In this document: positions 25,682 to 33,871 of the stretch, in pieces
How the letters are laid out: every line of letters starts with the position of its first letter
Position numbering within the stretch: position 1 is the first letter of the stretch
NCBI GenBank assembly: GCA_963829235.1
Contig: CAWHIF010000010.1
Coordinates: 1 to 64,000 of the forward strand
DNA: 64,000 bases
Source: Bog-756 sp963829235
GTDB lineage: Bacteria > Actinomycetota > Acidimicrobiia > Acidimicrobiales > RAAP-2
Direction of reading: 5' to 3'
Position numbers and translations under genes: made by a program
Notes under the pieces: generated by a model
Seen by the model: the letters and a program-made list of their open reading frames with translations, nothing else
Told to the model about the DNA's origin: nothing
Database searches by the model: none

Positions 25682-26764
25682 GTGACCGACGCCGTCCCGT
25701 TCGCCGCCAGCCTGTCCCCCCTCCCTTCCCACGAGGGCCCGGTGCCCTGGCCGGTCCCGGAGTGGCCGACCGGCGGGCTGCCCGACCGGGTCGATCTCGA
25801 TGCCCTGATGGCCGAGGCCTTCGACCCCGCCGGCCCGCTGCACCAGACCTACGCCGTGGTCGTCGTCCACCGGGGCCGGTTGGTGTTCGAGCGCTACGGC
25901 GGCCTGTTGCCACAGTGGGACAAGCCGGGCAAGCCGGTGGTGGGGGAGACCCCACTGCTGTCGTGGTCGATGGCCAAGTCCATGCTCCATGCCATCGTCG
26001 GCATGCTGGTGGCCGAGGGGAGGCTGGTGCTCGATGCCCCGGCCCCGGTGCCGCTGTGGCAGTCACCGGGCGACCCGCGTGGTGAGATCACCCTCCAGCA
26101 GCTGCTCGACATGCGCGACGGGCTCGATTTCGCCGAGGAGTACGAGGACCCCGAGGCCTCCGATGTCCTCCAGATGCTGTTCGGGCGGGGCCGGGCGGAC
26201 ATGGCCACCTTCGCCGCCGACCGGCCGCTGGCCGGCCCGCCGGGGACCAGGTTCAACTACTCGAGCGGGACGAGCAACATCATCTCGGGCATCGTGGCCC
26301 GCACCGTGGGCCCCGGCGACCGCTACCGGAGGTTCCTCGCCGACCGGCTGTTCGATCCCCTGGGCATGACGTCGGCCACCGTCACCCTGGACGATGCCGG
26401 CGCCTGGGTGGCGGCATCGTACGTGTACGCCACGGCCCGGGACTACGCCCGCTTCGGCCTGCTCTACCTCCGGGACGGGGTGTGGGCCGGCCGACGGTTG
26501 CTGCCCGCGGGGTGGGTGGACGAGGGGCGCCGACCCCGTTCGGTGGACCCGGACGGCGGGGACTTCTACGGCTCGCACTGGTGGACGCGGGAGGACGCCC
26601 TCGGCACCTTCTGGGCCGCCGGCCACGAGGGGCAGTACATCGACATCTGCCCGGCGCTCGATCTGGTCCTGGTCCGTATGGGACGGACCGATGAGGAGCA
26701 CTCCGACGACGTCAAGCGCTGGCGGACCCGGGTCATCGGCGCCTTCGATCCCGGAAGCGGCTGA
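25682..26764 (+). CDS. Serine hydrolase of the beta-lactamase class C/CubicO family
   Basis: About 360 aa from GTG. The SxxK nucleophile motif is SMAK (Ser96-Lys99) in LLSWSMAKSMLHA. The Tyr motif is in FNYSSGTSN (Y-S-S, replacing YxN). The third box is AGHEGQY in place of KTG/HTG. No signal peptide is visible, so it is probably cytoplasmic, closer to EstB-like esterases and 6-aminohexanoate-dimer hydrolase-type enzymes than to true beta-lactamases. The natural ester or amide substrate is unknown. Confidence 0.85.
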   Translation: MTDAVPFAASLSPLPSHEGPVPWPVPEWPTGGLPDRVDLDALMAEAFDPAGPLHQTYAVVVVHRGRLVFERYGGLLPQWDKPGKPVVGETPLLSWSMAKSMLHAIVGMLVAEGRLVLDAPAPVPLWQSPGDPRGEITLQQLLDMRDGLDFAEEYEDPEASDVLQMLFGRGRADMATFAADRPLAGPPGTRFNYSSGTSNIISGIVARTVGPGDRYRRFLADRLFDPLGMTSATVTLDDAGAWVAASYVYATARDYARFGLLYLRDGVWAGRRLLPAGWVDEGRRPRSVDPDGGDFYGSHWWTREDALGTFWAAGHEGQYIDICPALDLVLVRMGRTDEEHSDDVKRWRTRVIGAFDPGSG

Positions 26765-26852
26765 CCCTCGACCCGCCGGGGGCCGGTCTGCGGTCGGGGA
26801 GGTCCAGGACGGCAAAGCCGCCAAGATCCGCTGATTCCGTTGACGGCGGGGT

Positions 26853-26858
26853 TACTGT
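26853..26858 (+). promoter_or_regulatory. -10 element TACTGT for the secreted repeat protein
   Basis: TACTGT ends 6 bp before the ATG, consistent with a leaderless transcript. No upstream -35 match at the right spacing was seen. Confidence 0.35.
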
Positions 26859-26864
26859 CGCCGC

Positions 26865-28922
26865 ATGAAACGGCTCAGCGGCTCCATCGCCTGTCTCTGC
26901 CTGTGCGTGGGGTTCGTCCTGATCGACGCGCCCTCCGCCAGCGTCGGGGCGTCTCCCCTCTCTCCGACCACCCTCCCTCTGGCCGGACTGCATCCGGCGG
27001 CCGCCGCGCACCCCGATGCCGTGGTGCTCGGGAGCTCGTGCCCGGAGGCCGGGTTCTGCGTGGTGGTGGGTGACTACGAGGGGACCGACCACTCCGATCA
27101 CGGCCTGATCGAGACCCTCTCGGGGGGAGCCTGGTCGGCGGCCACCGCACCGCTTCCCCCTGCGGCCTCCAATCCCCTGGTCGAGCTCGACGCCGTGTCC
27201 TGTGCGACGACGGCGTCGTGCGTCGCCGTCGGGGAGTTCACCGATCCGAGCGGCCACGAACAGGGCCTCATCGAGACCTTGGCCGACGGGGTGTGGTCGG
27301 CCTCCGTCATGCCCCTCCCCGCCGACGCCAGCCCGGATCCCATCGTCGAGTTGTGGGACGTGTCCTGCCCGTCAGCAGACCAGTGCGTCGCCGTCGGCTC
27401 CTACCTGGACACGGCCGACAACACCGAGGTGTTGATCGGTACGCGTGCCGGCCGTACATGGAGCCCGTCGACCGTGTCGCTCGAGAGTTTCAGTCCACCG
27501 CCCCGCCCGCTCCACTACCAGTGGCTCAAGGCCGTCTCGTGCGCGCAGACCGGATCGTGCGTGGCCGCCGGCGAGTACGAGGACGTCCACTCGCACATGC
27601 AGCTGTTCACCGATACCTTGTCAGGTGGTGTGTGGACGGCACGTCCGCTCGTACTGAGCGGGCTCGACCCGGCGCCCACGCCGGCACCCCCGCCGAACGA
27701 GGTCGAACCGACCGTCGATTCCATCTCCTGCGTGTCGACGCAATGGTGTGTCATCGCCGGAGAGTACGAGCCGGCGACGTCGAGCGTCCGGGCCTTCTTC
27801 TCCACACTCTCGGGAGGCAGGTGGACGTCCGTCACGGCTCCGCTGGCCGGGCTGGTCCCGCCATCCAACCGTCAACCTGAGGCCGCCCTGTTGGAGGTCA
27901 CCTGCCCCCAGGTGGCCCACTGCCTCGCTGCCGGGGGCTACCTGGATGTGCAGCAGCACCTCCAGAACCTCATCGCCACCCTGTCCGGGACCACCTGGTC
28001 GGTGGCCACCGGGTCCCTCCTCGGTCTCCAGCCGCCGGCGGGCTCCGGGAAGGTCGCGATCCTCTCCGGTGCTTCGTGCCCACGGACCGGACCGTGCCTG
28101 GTCAGCGGCTTGTACGAGGACTTGGCGGGTGGCGCGCTGCCGATGGCCGAATCGCTCCCCAATCCGGCCCCGGGGTACTGGGAGGTGGCCTCCGACGGGG
28201 GCATCTTCAGTTTCGGGAGCGCCCACTTCGGGGGTTCGATGGGGGCCACCCACCTCAACCGGCCGGTGGTCGGCATGGCCTCGACCCCCGACGGCGGGGG
28301 CTACTGGGAGGTGGCCTCCGACGGGGGCATCTTCAGCTTCGGCGACGCCCACTTCGACGGCTCGATGGGGGGCACCCACCTCAACCAGCCGGTGGTCGGC
28401 ATGGCCGCGACCCCCGACGGCGGGGGCTACTGGGAGGTGGCCTCCGACGGGGGCATCTTCAGCTTCGGCGACGCCCACTTCGACGGCTCGATGGGGGGCA
28501 CCCACCTCAACCGGCCGGTGGTCGGCATGGCCGCGACCCCCGACGGCGGGGGCTACTGGGAGGTGGCCTCCGACGGCGGCATCTTCAGCTTCGGCGACGC
28601 CCACTTCGACGGCTCGATGGGGGGCACCCACCTCAACCGGCCGGTGGTCGGCATGGCCGCGACCCCCGACGGCGGGGGCTACTGGGAGGTGGCCTCCGAC
28701 GGCGGCATCTTCAGCTTCGGCGACGCCAGGTACCACGGCTCGATGGGCGGCAGCGTGCTCAACGCCCCGGTGGTCGGCATCGCTCCCACCCCGGACGGCC
28801 ACGGTTACTGGGAGGTGGCCTCCGACGGCGGTATCTTCAGCTTCGGCGATGCGCCGTTCGTCGGGTCACTCGGCGGCACCGTCCTGAACGAGCCGATGGT
28901 GGGGATCGCCGTCGACGGATGA
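26865..28922 (+). CDS. Secreted repeat protein: seven Cys-paired repeats plus six GYWEVASDGG repeats
   Basis: A 685-aa exported protein. Residues 1-30 form a signal peptide (MKRLSGSIACLCLCVGFVLI core). Up to about residue 430 there are seven repeats of some 55-60 aa, each with a C-x6-C pair followed by V(A/V)xG, such as VSCATTASCVAVGEF and ISCVSTQWCVIAGEY. The number and pattern suggest a seven-bladed beta-propeller with a disulphide per blade. From residue 437 six repeats of 42 aa follow (GYWEVASDGGIFSFG...PVVGMAATPDGG), probably a second propeller-like domain. Such repeats are common in Acidimicrobiia secreted proteins. The ligand and role are unknown. Confidence 0.85.
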   Translation: MKRLSGSIACLCLCVGFVLIDAPSASVGASPLSPTTLPLAGLHPAAAAHPDAVVLGSSCPEAGFCVVVGDYEGTDHSDHGLIETLSGGAWSAATAPLPPAASNPLVELDAVSCATTASCVAVGEFTDPSGHEQGLIETLADGVWSASVMPLPADASPDPIVELWDVSCPSADQCVAVGSYLDTADNTEVLIGTRAGRTWSPSTVSLESFSPPPRPLHYQWLKAVSCAQTGSCVAAGEYEDVHSHMQLFTDTLSGGVWTARPLVLSGLDPAPTPAPPPNEVEPTVDSISCVSTQWCVIAGEYEPATSSVRAFFSTLSGGRWTSVTAPLAGLVPPSNRQPEAALLEVTCPQVAHCLAAGGYLDVQQHLQNLIATLSGTTWSVATGSLLGLQPPAGSGKVAILSGASCPRTGPCLVSGLYEDLAGGALPMAESLPNPAPGYWEVASDGGIFSFGSAHFGGSMGATHLNRPVVGMASTPDGGGYWEVASDGGIFSFGDAHFDGSMGGTHLNQPVVGMAATPDGGGYWEVASDGGIFSFGDAHFDGSMGGTHLNRPVVGMAATPDGGGYWEVASDGGIFSFGDAHFDGSMGGTHLNRPVVGMAATPDGGGYWEVASDGGIFSFGDARYHGSMGGSVLNAPVVGIAPTPDGHGYWEVASDGGIFSFGDAPFVGSLGGTVLNEPMVGIAVDG
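28173..28919 (+). repeat. Tandem 126-bp coding repeats (six units)
   Basis: Units begin at 28173, 28299, 28425, 28551, 28677 and 28803. Units 2-4 are almost identical at the DNA level and the outer ones are more diverged, a pattern of recent duplication or gene conversion in the array centre. Each unit encodes one 42-aa repeat. Confidence 0.95.
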
Positions 28923-28956
28923 CCGTCGTCGGGCGTGCATCCGAGCGTGGCCTCGG

Positions 28957-29517
28957 TCACACCCCGTCCCACAGCCCGACCGGTGCCTGGCCGACCCGGT
29001 AGTGGCCGGGTTGGCGCCCGCCGGAGGCGGCCTTCTCGAGCCGTTTCTGCATCCCCGGGGTGAGTGCCTCCGCCTTGATCATCTCGAAGTAGGTGGCCGT
29101 GGCGTTGCCCACGTCGAAGAAGTCCCGCTGCCAGCTCCACAAGAAGTCGCCCGCGTAGCGGAACCAGCTCCCGCCCAGCCCGGCGATCTCGTAGTGGCTC
29201 CCGTCCGGCCGGGTGGCGTCGGCCACCTGCTTCCACAGACCGAGGATCTCCCCCTGGGCGTCGTCGATGAGCACCCGCTGGTAGGGATAGGTCCAGCCGC
29301 CCAACCCTTCCATCTCGTAGCCGAGGGCGTACTCGCGTATCTCGTCCCGGCCGACGGCCATGAACTCGTCGTTCGGGCCGACGTTCCAGCCGTAGGTGGC
29401 GTCCTCGGTGTACATGTCGGCCATCGGCGTCCAGTCGAGGTGCTCCTCGCAACGCCTGTTGATGTCGACCCACCGCTGCATCATCTCTTCGAGCTCGCTT
29501 CGTGGGAATTTCGGCAT
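28957..29517 (-). CDS. SnoaL-like/NTF2-fold protein at the end of the CYP51 operon
   Basis: A 186-aa protein with the cone-shaped NTF2/SnoaL fold pattern: an N-terminal helix (ELEEMMQRWVDINRRCEEH), DWTPMADMYTEDATYGWNVG, RDEIREYALGYEMEG and a later GSWFRYAGDFLWSWQRDFFD. Such proteins act as isomerases, cyclases or dehydratases on polyketides and steroids, or only bind ligands. It is the last gene of the operon, 4 bp after the ferredoxin gene, so it probably acts on a product of the P450 pair. No close function can be assigned. Confidence 0.75.
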   Translation of the reverse strand: MPKFPRSELEEMMQRWVDINRRCEEHLDWTPMADMYTEDATYGWNVGPNDEFMAVGRDEIREYALGYEMEGLGGWTYPYQRVLIDDAQGEILGLWKQVADATRPDGSHYEIAGLGGSWFRYAGDFLWSWQRDFFDVGNATATYFEMIKAEALTPGMQKRLEKAASGGRQPGHYRVGQAPVGLWDGV

Positions 29518-29521
29518 GGCT

Positions 29522-29719
29522 TTACTCCTCTTCGGTGATGTGAAGTGCGGACGTCGGGCAGAAGCGGACAGCGGCCTCGACCTCGGCGCGCCGCGCCCCG
29601 TCGGGGCTGTCGTCGAGGATGGTGACCTTCGCCTGCTTGTCCAGCCGGAAGACGCCGGGCGCCTCCGACTCGCAGACCCCGTGACCCTGGCACAGGTCGA
29701 GGTCCACCCAGACCCGCAT
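29522..29719 (-). CDS. 3Fe-4S-type ferredoxin partner of CYP51
   Basis: A 65-aa single-cluster ferredoxin. Ligand positions are C10-x2-H13-x2-C16 (DLCQGHGVC) and C54 in RFCPTSAL, with His replacing one Cys as in mycobacterial P450 ferredoxins. It should pass electrons from a reductase to the P450s in the cytoplasm. The start overlaps the cyp51 stop (TGATG). In M. tuberculosis the equivalent gene, Rv0763c, also follows cyp51. No ferredoxin reductase gene is in the window. Confidence 0.92.
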   Translation of the reverse strand: MRVWVDLDLCQGHGVCESEAPGVFRLDKQAKVTILDDSPDGARRAEVEAAVRFCPTSALHITEEE

Positions 29720-31117
29720 CACGGTGTCGGCCCACCCGCAGCGGTCGGTGTCCGGCCGCTCTTGCGCCGGTACCGCACCACGCAGGGCTGCTGGAGCTGG
29801 ACCACCATCTTCGAGTGGTCGTTCCGGTACGTCTCGGAGGGTTGGGCGAGCTCGAACTCCCAATCCAGGAGGAGCACCGAGAAGATGGCCTTCAACTGCA
29901 TCATGGCGAAGGCCGCGCCCACACACCGGTGGCGGCCGGCGCCGAATGGGATCCAGGTCCACGGGTTGGACCGGTCCTCCTCCCGCGGCTGGATGTACCG
30001 CTCGGGCTGGAACGAGTCGGGGTCGGGGAAGTCCTCGGCGATCCGGTTGGACACCGCCGGACTGGTCCCGACCATCTGGCCGGCGGTGACGGTGAAGCCG
30101 TCGACCTCGATGTCCTCCTTGGCCACCCGGAGGAGGAGGATCAACGGAGGGTGCAGCCGCAACGCCTCCTTGATGGCCGACTCGAGGTGGGGCATCTCCC
30201 GCAGGGCCTGGTAGCTGACCTCGGCCCCGTCGGCGTAGAGCTCGGCGAGCTCGTCGTCCACCGCCCGGAGCTCGTCGGGGTGCCGGAGCAGCTCGATGAG
30301 GGTCCATGCCGCGGTGCCCGAGGTGGTGTGGTGACCGGCGAACATCATCGAGATGAACATGCCGGTCACCTCGTCGGCCAGAAACCGCGGTGACCCGTCC
30401 TCGTTGCCGATGGACATGAGCACATCGAGCAGATCACGATCCTCGTCGGCCGAAGGGGGAGTGGCGGCCCGCTTCTTCATGATCCCCTCGACCAGTTCGA
30501 CCAGCCCCCGGCGTGCCGCGTCCCGGCGGCGGAAGCTCTCGATCGGGGCGTAGGGGTCGACGTAGGCGATGGCGTCCGTGCCCTGCTCGAGGTCGTGGTA
30601 GAGCTCGGCGAACCGCTTGTCCAACTCCCGGCGGAACCGTTTCCCGATCAGGCAGGCCGACGACGTGTAGATGGTCAGCTCGGCGAACCAGTCGAGCAGG
30701 TCGATCTCCCCCTCGTCGGCCCAACCGGCCACCATGTGCTCGACCTCGTCGGCGATGGTGGCGGCATGACCCCGCATGAACTTGTCCCGCAGGGCCTGGT
30801 TGTGGAGCATCTCCCGCCGGCGTTCGGGCGGAGCGTCGAAAACCACCCCTTCACCGAACACCGGGGTCATGAACGGGTAGGCCTCGGCCTGGTCGAGGAT
30901 CTCCTCGGGGGCGCGGAAGAAGTACTCGTTGGCCCCTGCGCCGGTCATCAGGACCACGTCGCGCTGGGCCAGTCGGAAGACCCCCACATCGCCGCACTCG
31001 GCCCGGACCCGCTTCATCGAGCGCGATCGGATCGACCCGCAACTCCTCGAGGTGCCCGTTCTCCTCCTCGCCACCGGAGACCCGTGGCGGCAGCTTGTGG
31101 TCCAGCGCGGTTGTCAT
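29719..31117 (-). CDS. cyp51: Cytochrome P450 CYP51 (sterol 14-alpha-demethylase family), apparent frameshift
   Basis: The main frame (from about 31074) gives a clear bacterial CYP51. The I-helix is MMFAGHHTTSGTAAWTLIEL, the ExxR is in IKEALRLHPPLILLLRVA, and the heme-binding loop is FGAGRHRCVGAAFAMMQLKA with Cys as iron ligand. YPFMTPVFGEGVVFDA is the CYP51 B-helix/BC-loop signature. The family's true N-terminus (LPPRVSGG...ENGHLEELRVDPIAL) is encoded in another frame from ATG 31117. Both join if the single G at complement 31018 is removed. It demethylates sterol-like substrates; the bacterial physiological substrate is uncertain. The start overlaps the stop of the preceding SDR gene. Confidence 0.88.
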
Positions 31118-31944
31118 GGTCGTACCTCGTTCTTCGGGTCGGTCTCATTCGGGTCGGCGTCATTCGAGTCGGTGCGGATCGGTGCTTCGGGTTGCAGTTC
31201 GATGATCGTGGCGTGGGTGCCGCGGGGAAGGCCCACGACGGCGGCGATGGCGTGGGCCACGCCGGCGGGACGCATGAAGTTGGAGTGGCGGGCGAAACCC
31301 CAGTCCGCCCACTGCTCGATGACCCGGCCGGTGACGTTCGGGTCCCAGTCCATGCCCATGCCGGTCAACGTCGGCCCGGGCCGCACGATGGTGGCCCGGA
31401 CGCCGGTTCCCTCGAGCTCCATCTGCAGGGAGTGCACATAGCCCTCCAGCCCCCACTTGGAGGTCACGTAGGCGGCCATGGACGGCCTCGGCCGTTCGGC
31501 CACATCCGAGGTCACAAAGACGATGTCGCCGCGCCGCCTGGCCGCCATGGCCGGGACCAGGGCACGAACCAGGCGGTGGGTTCCGCTGAGGTTGACCTGG
31601 AGGACGCCGTCGAACGCGGCCGAGTCGGTGTCGAGCACCGCCCCGGCGATGTTGAGGGCGGCGTTCGACACCACGATCTCCGCGGCCCCGAGGGCGGCCA
31701 CGGCCGACTTGGCGAACTGCTCCACCGAATCGGCGTCGGCCAGGTCGAGGTGGATGGCGACCGCCTCGCCGCCCTCGGCCCGGATGGCGGCCGCGGTGTC
31801 CTCGCACTCGTCCACCCGACGTGCCCCGAGCGCCACCGGATGGCCGAGTTCGGCCAGCGCCTTGGCCGTGGCCTGGCCGATACCCGACGACGCGCCGGTC
31901 ACGATGGCGGGCCGTCGTTCGGGATTGGGCTCGAAGCGGGGCAT
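31114..31944 (-). CDS. SDR-family oxidoreductase (Rv0765c-like)
   Basis: A 276-aa short-chain dehydrogenase. The NAD(P)-binding TGASSGIG is at residues 16-23, the NNAG equivalent is SNAALN, the catalytic Ser is in VFVTSDVAE, and YVTSK gives Tyr159 and Lys163. PGPTLTGMGMDW follows in the substrate loop. It lies between two P450 genes, overlapping both (TGATG and ATGA), which suggests it oxidises or reduces the alcohol/ketone formed by one of them. The gene position matches Rv0765c of M. tuberculosis. The C-terminal tail is Asp/Asn/Pro-rich. Confidence 0.9.
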   Translation of the reverse strand: MPRFEPNPERRPAIVTGASSGIGQATAKALAELGHPVALGARRVDECEDTAAAIRAEGGEAVAIHLDLADADSVEQFAKSAVAALGAAEIVVSNAALNIAGAVLDTDSAAFDGVLQVNLSGTHRLVRALVPAMAARRRGDIVFVTSDVAERPRPSMAAYVTSKWGLEGYVHSLQMELEGTGVRATIVRPGPTLTGMGMDWDPNVTGRVIEQWADWGFARHSNFMRPAGVAHAIAAVVGLPRGTHATIIELQPEAPIRTDSNDADPNETDPKNEVRP

Positions 31945-33140
31945 CAGCGCAGGGTGACCGCGGTCGGGAGCGCGGCGAGGCCGCGCACGTTGATCGAGTG
32001 GACCCGTTCGATGCCGTCGGGGTCGACGTCGTAGGTGGCGACACGCTCGACCAGTTCCGAAAGCGCGACCCGGGCCTCGAGGCGGGCCAGCGGGGCCCCC
32101 ATGCAGAAGTGTCGCCCACTGCCGAAGCTGACCAGTCGACCGGTGTCACGGTCGAGGTCGTAGCGGTCCGCCTCGGGGAAGACGGCTTCGTCGCGGTTGG
32201 CCGACCCGACCAGGAGCAGCACCCGGTCGCCCTCGGGGATCCTTGTGCCGTGCAGCTCCATGGGCATGCGAGCCACCCGGAGCAGCATCTGGCTCGACGT
32301 GTCATAGCGGAGGGTCTCTTCGATCCAGGCCACCACCCGCTCCCGGTCGGCGAACGGCTTGGCCCGTTCGTCAGGGTTGCGCCAGCCCCAGTACCACGCG
32401 TTCCCGAGCAGCTTGGTGGTGGTCTCGTTGCCGGCCACCACCATGAGGAAGAGGAAGGCGATGATCTCGTCGTCGCTCAGCTTGTCCCCGTCGATCTCGG
32501 CGTCGAGCAGTGCCGAGGTGAGGTCGTCGGTGCGCGACTTCCGTCGTTCGTCGACCATGCCCTGGTAGTAACCGACCAGGGCGAAGGCGGCCTCCATCCC
32601 CGCCGGGGGGACGTCGAGCACCCCGTCCTCGCGGTGCACGACCAGATCGGCCAACCTGCGGATCTCGATCCGGTCGGCACGGGGTACCCCGACCAGCTCG
32701 GAGATCACGTCCATCGGAAGCTTGCCGGCGAAATCGGCGATGAAGTCGAACGATCCCCGCTCCAGTGCCGGCTCGAGGTGCTCGAGGGCGATGGCCCGGA
32801 TGTGCTCCTCCATTTCGGCGACCTTGGACGGGGTGAAGCCCTTGCCGACCAGTGAGCGCATACGCGTGTGGCGGGGAGGGTCGAGGGCCAGGAACGACAT
32901 GAACTTGTGGGCGTCGGGCCCGAAGGCGCTGGGCTCGAGCGAGACCCCGCTGGCGTTCGAGAAGCCGTCGAGATTGCGGAAGGCGGCCAGGACGTCCTCG
33001 TGGCGGGAGAGCGCCCAGAAGTCGAGCTCGTCGTTCCGGTACACCGGGGCCTCGGCCCGCAGCCGGGCATAGACCGGGTAGGGATCCTCGTGGATCTCGT
33101 AGGCGTACGGGCTGTAGCTGACGGGCTCGGCCAGGGTCAT
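31944..33140 (-). CDS. Cytochrome P450 (CYP123-like)
   Basis: A 398-aa soluble bacterial P450. The I-helix is FLMVVAGNETTTKLLGNA, the ExxR is WIEETLRYDTSSQMLLRVA, and the heme loop is FGSGRHFCMGAPLARLEA with the Cys ligand. It is the second P450 of the operon and occupies the place of cyp123 (Rv0766c) in the mycobacterial locus. It presumably uses the same small ferredoxin. The ATG overlaps the TetR stop (ATGA). The substrate is unknown; a hydrophobic lipid or terpenoid fits the context. Confidence 0.88.
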   Translation of the reverse strand: MTLAEPVSYSPYAYEIHEDPYPVYARLRAEAPVYRNDELDFWALSRHEDVLAAFRNLDGFSNASGVSLEPSAFGPDAHKFMSFLALDPPRHTRMRSLVGKGFTPSKVAEMEEHIRAIALEHLEPALERGSFDFIADFAGKLPMDVISELVGVPRADRIEIRRLADLVVHREDGVLDVPPAGMEAAFALVGYYQGMVDERRKSRTDDLTSALLDAEIDGDKLSDDEIIAFLFLMVVAGNETTTKLLGNAWYWGWRNPDERAKPFADRERVVAWIEETLRYDTSSQMLLRVARMPMELHGTRIPEGDRVLLLVGSANRDEAVFPEADRYDLDRDTGRLVSFGSGRHFCMGAPLARLEARVALSELVERVATYDVDPDGIERVHSINVRGLAALPTAVTLR

Positions 33141-33784
33141 CGCCGGCCCCGTCTCCCCCGGGTCCCCGACCCGATCATCAGCGTGGTCGCCCCGGCCAGG
33201 AACTCGGGGATGTCCATGGAGGACAGGTGGCCCGTCCCGGCCTCGAGGAGCGCCCCCGAAAACGAGGTCTGCAGCACCCGTACCACCATCGGATCGACCC
33301 CGGGACCGACGGCCGCGGCCAAGCGGCGGTGGATCTGGTTGCCGATCAGGTCGCGGAGGTGCTTGACGTCGGGATTGCTGCTCAACAGCGCCTGGGTGGA
33401 TGCGTCGACCAGGGCTGCGCTCTCGGTGGTCAGAAGCACCATGGCCCGCACCGCGTCGGTGACCCGGTCGTGCACCGACCGCCCGGCGTCGGTGTCCACC
33501 GCCGGGAGTGCCTGCATGCCGCGCCAGAGCACCTCGGCCAACAGATGGTCCTTCGAGCTGAAGTAGTTGTAGGCCGTGGCCGGAGCCACCCCGGCCCGAC
33601 GGGCCACGTTGCGCACCGTCAACCCGGCGTAGCCGACAGCTTCGACCTCGTCCACGGTGGCCTGTACCAGCTGGGCCACCACCTCCGCCTGACGCGGTGA
33701 GAGACGCCGTCGGGTGGCCTCGATCCCGTGGCCGCCGTCGACGCCCCCGGATCCGCCGTTGAGGACGGCAATGGTGTCGGTCAT
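33137..33784 (-). CDS. TetR-family transcriptional regulator
   Basis: About 215 aa. A glycine-rich N-terminus leads into a TetR helix-turn-helix: VAQLVQATVDEVEAVGYAGL, then TVRNVARRAGVAPATAYNYF and SSKDHLLAEVLWR. The C-terminal ligand domain is variable. It is the first gene of the leftward P450 operon and is divergent from the dehydrogenase operon, so it probably represses both from the operator between them. The effector may be a pathway intermediate or acyl-CoA. Confidence 0.92.
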   Translation of the reverse strand: MTDTIAVLNGGSGGVDGGHGIEATRRRLSPRQAEVVAQLVQATVDEVEAVGYAGLTVRNVARRAGVAPATAYNYFSSKDHLLAEVLWRGMQALPAVDTDAGRSVHDRVTDAVRAMVLLTTESAALVDASTQALLSSNPDVKHLRDLIGNQIHRRLAAAVGPGVDPMVVRVLQTSFSGALLEAGTGHLSSMDIPEFLAGATTLMIGSGTRGRRGRR

Positions 33785-33801
33785 CGTATTGGACCATAAT
33801 C

Positions 33802-33815
33802 TGGACAGCTGTCCA
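33802..33815. promoter_or_regulatory. 14-bp palindrome, probable TetR operator
   Basis: TGGACAGCTGTCCA is a perfect palindrome 18 bp upstream of the tetR start and about 57 bp upstream of the divergent dehydrogenase start. A related half-site, TTGGACCA, lies immediately to its left. This position would let one dimer control both arms. Confidence 0.65.
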
Positions 33816-33871
33816 AGTACAGAGCCGCGGCTGCGGGACTGGCTGAGCGAAAGACCGACAGGGGGACCAAC

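Noticed and set aside
25682..26764. True class C beta-lactamase
   Set aside because: YSS and HEG replace the YxN and KTG motifs and no signal peptide is present; an esterase-like role is more likely.
27621..28802. Minus-strand ORF with repeated HADHRPVEVGAPHRAVEVG-type sequence
   Set aside because: It mirrors the 126-bp repeats of the secreted protein on the other strand; the plus-strand frame has the signal peptide and known repeat motif.
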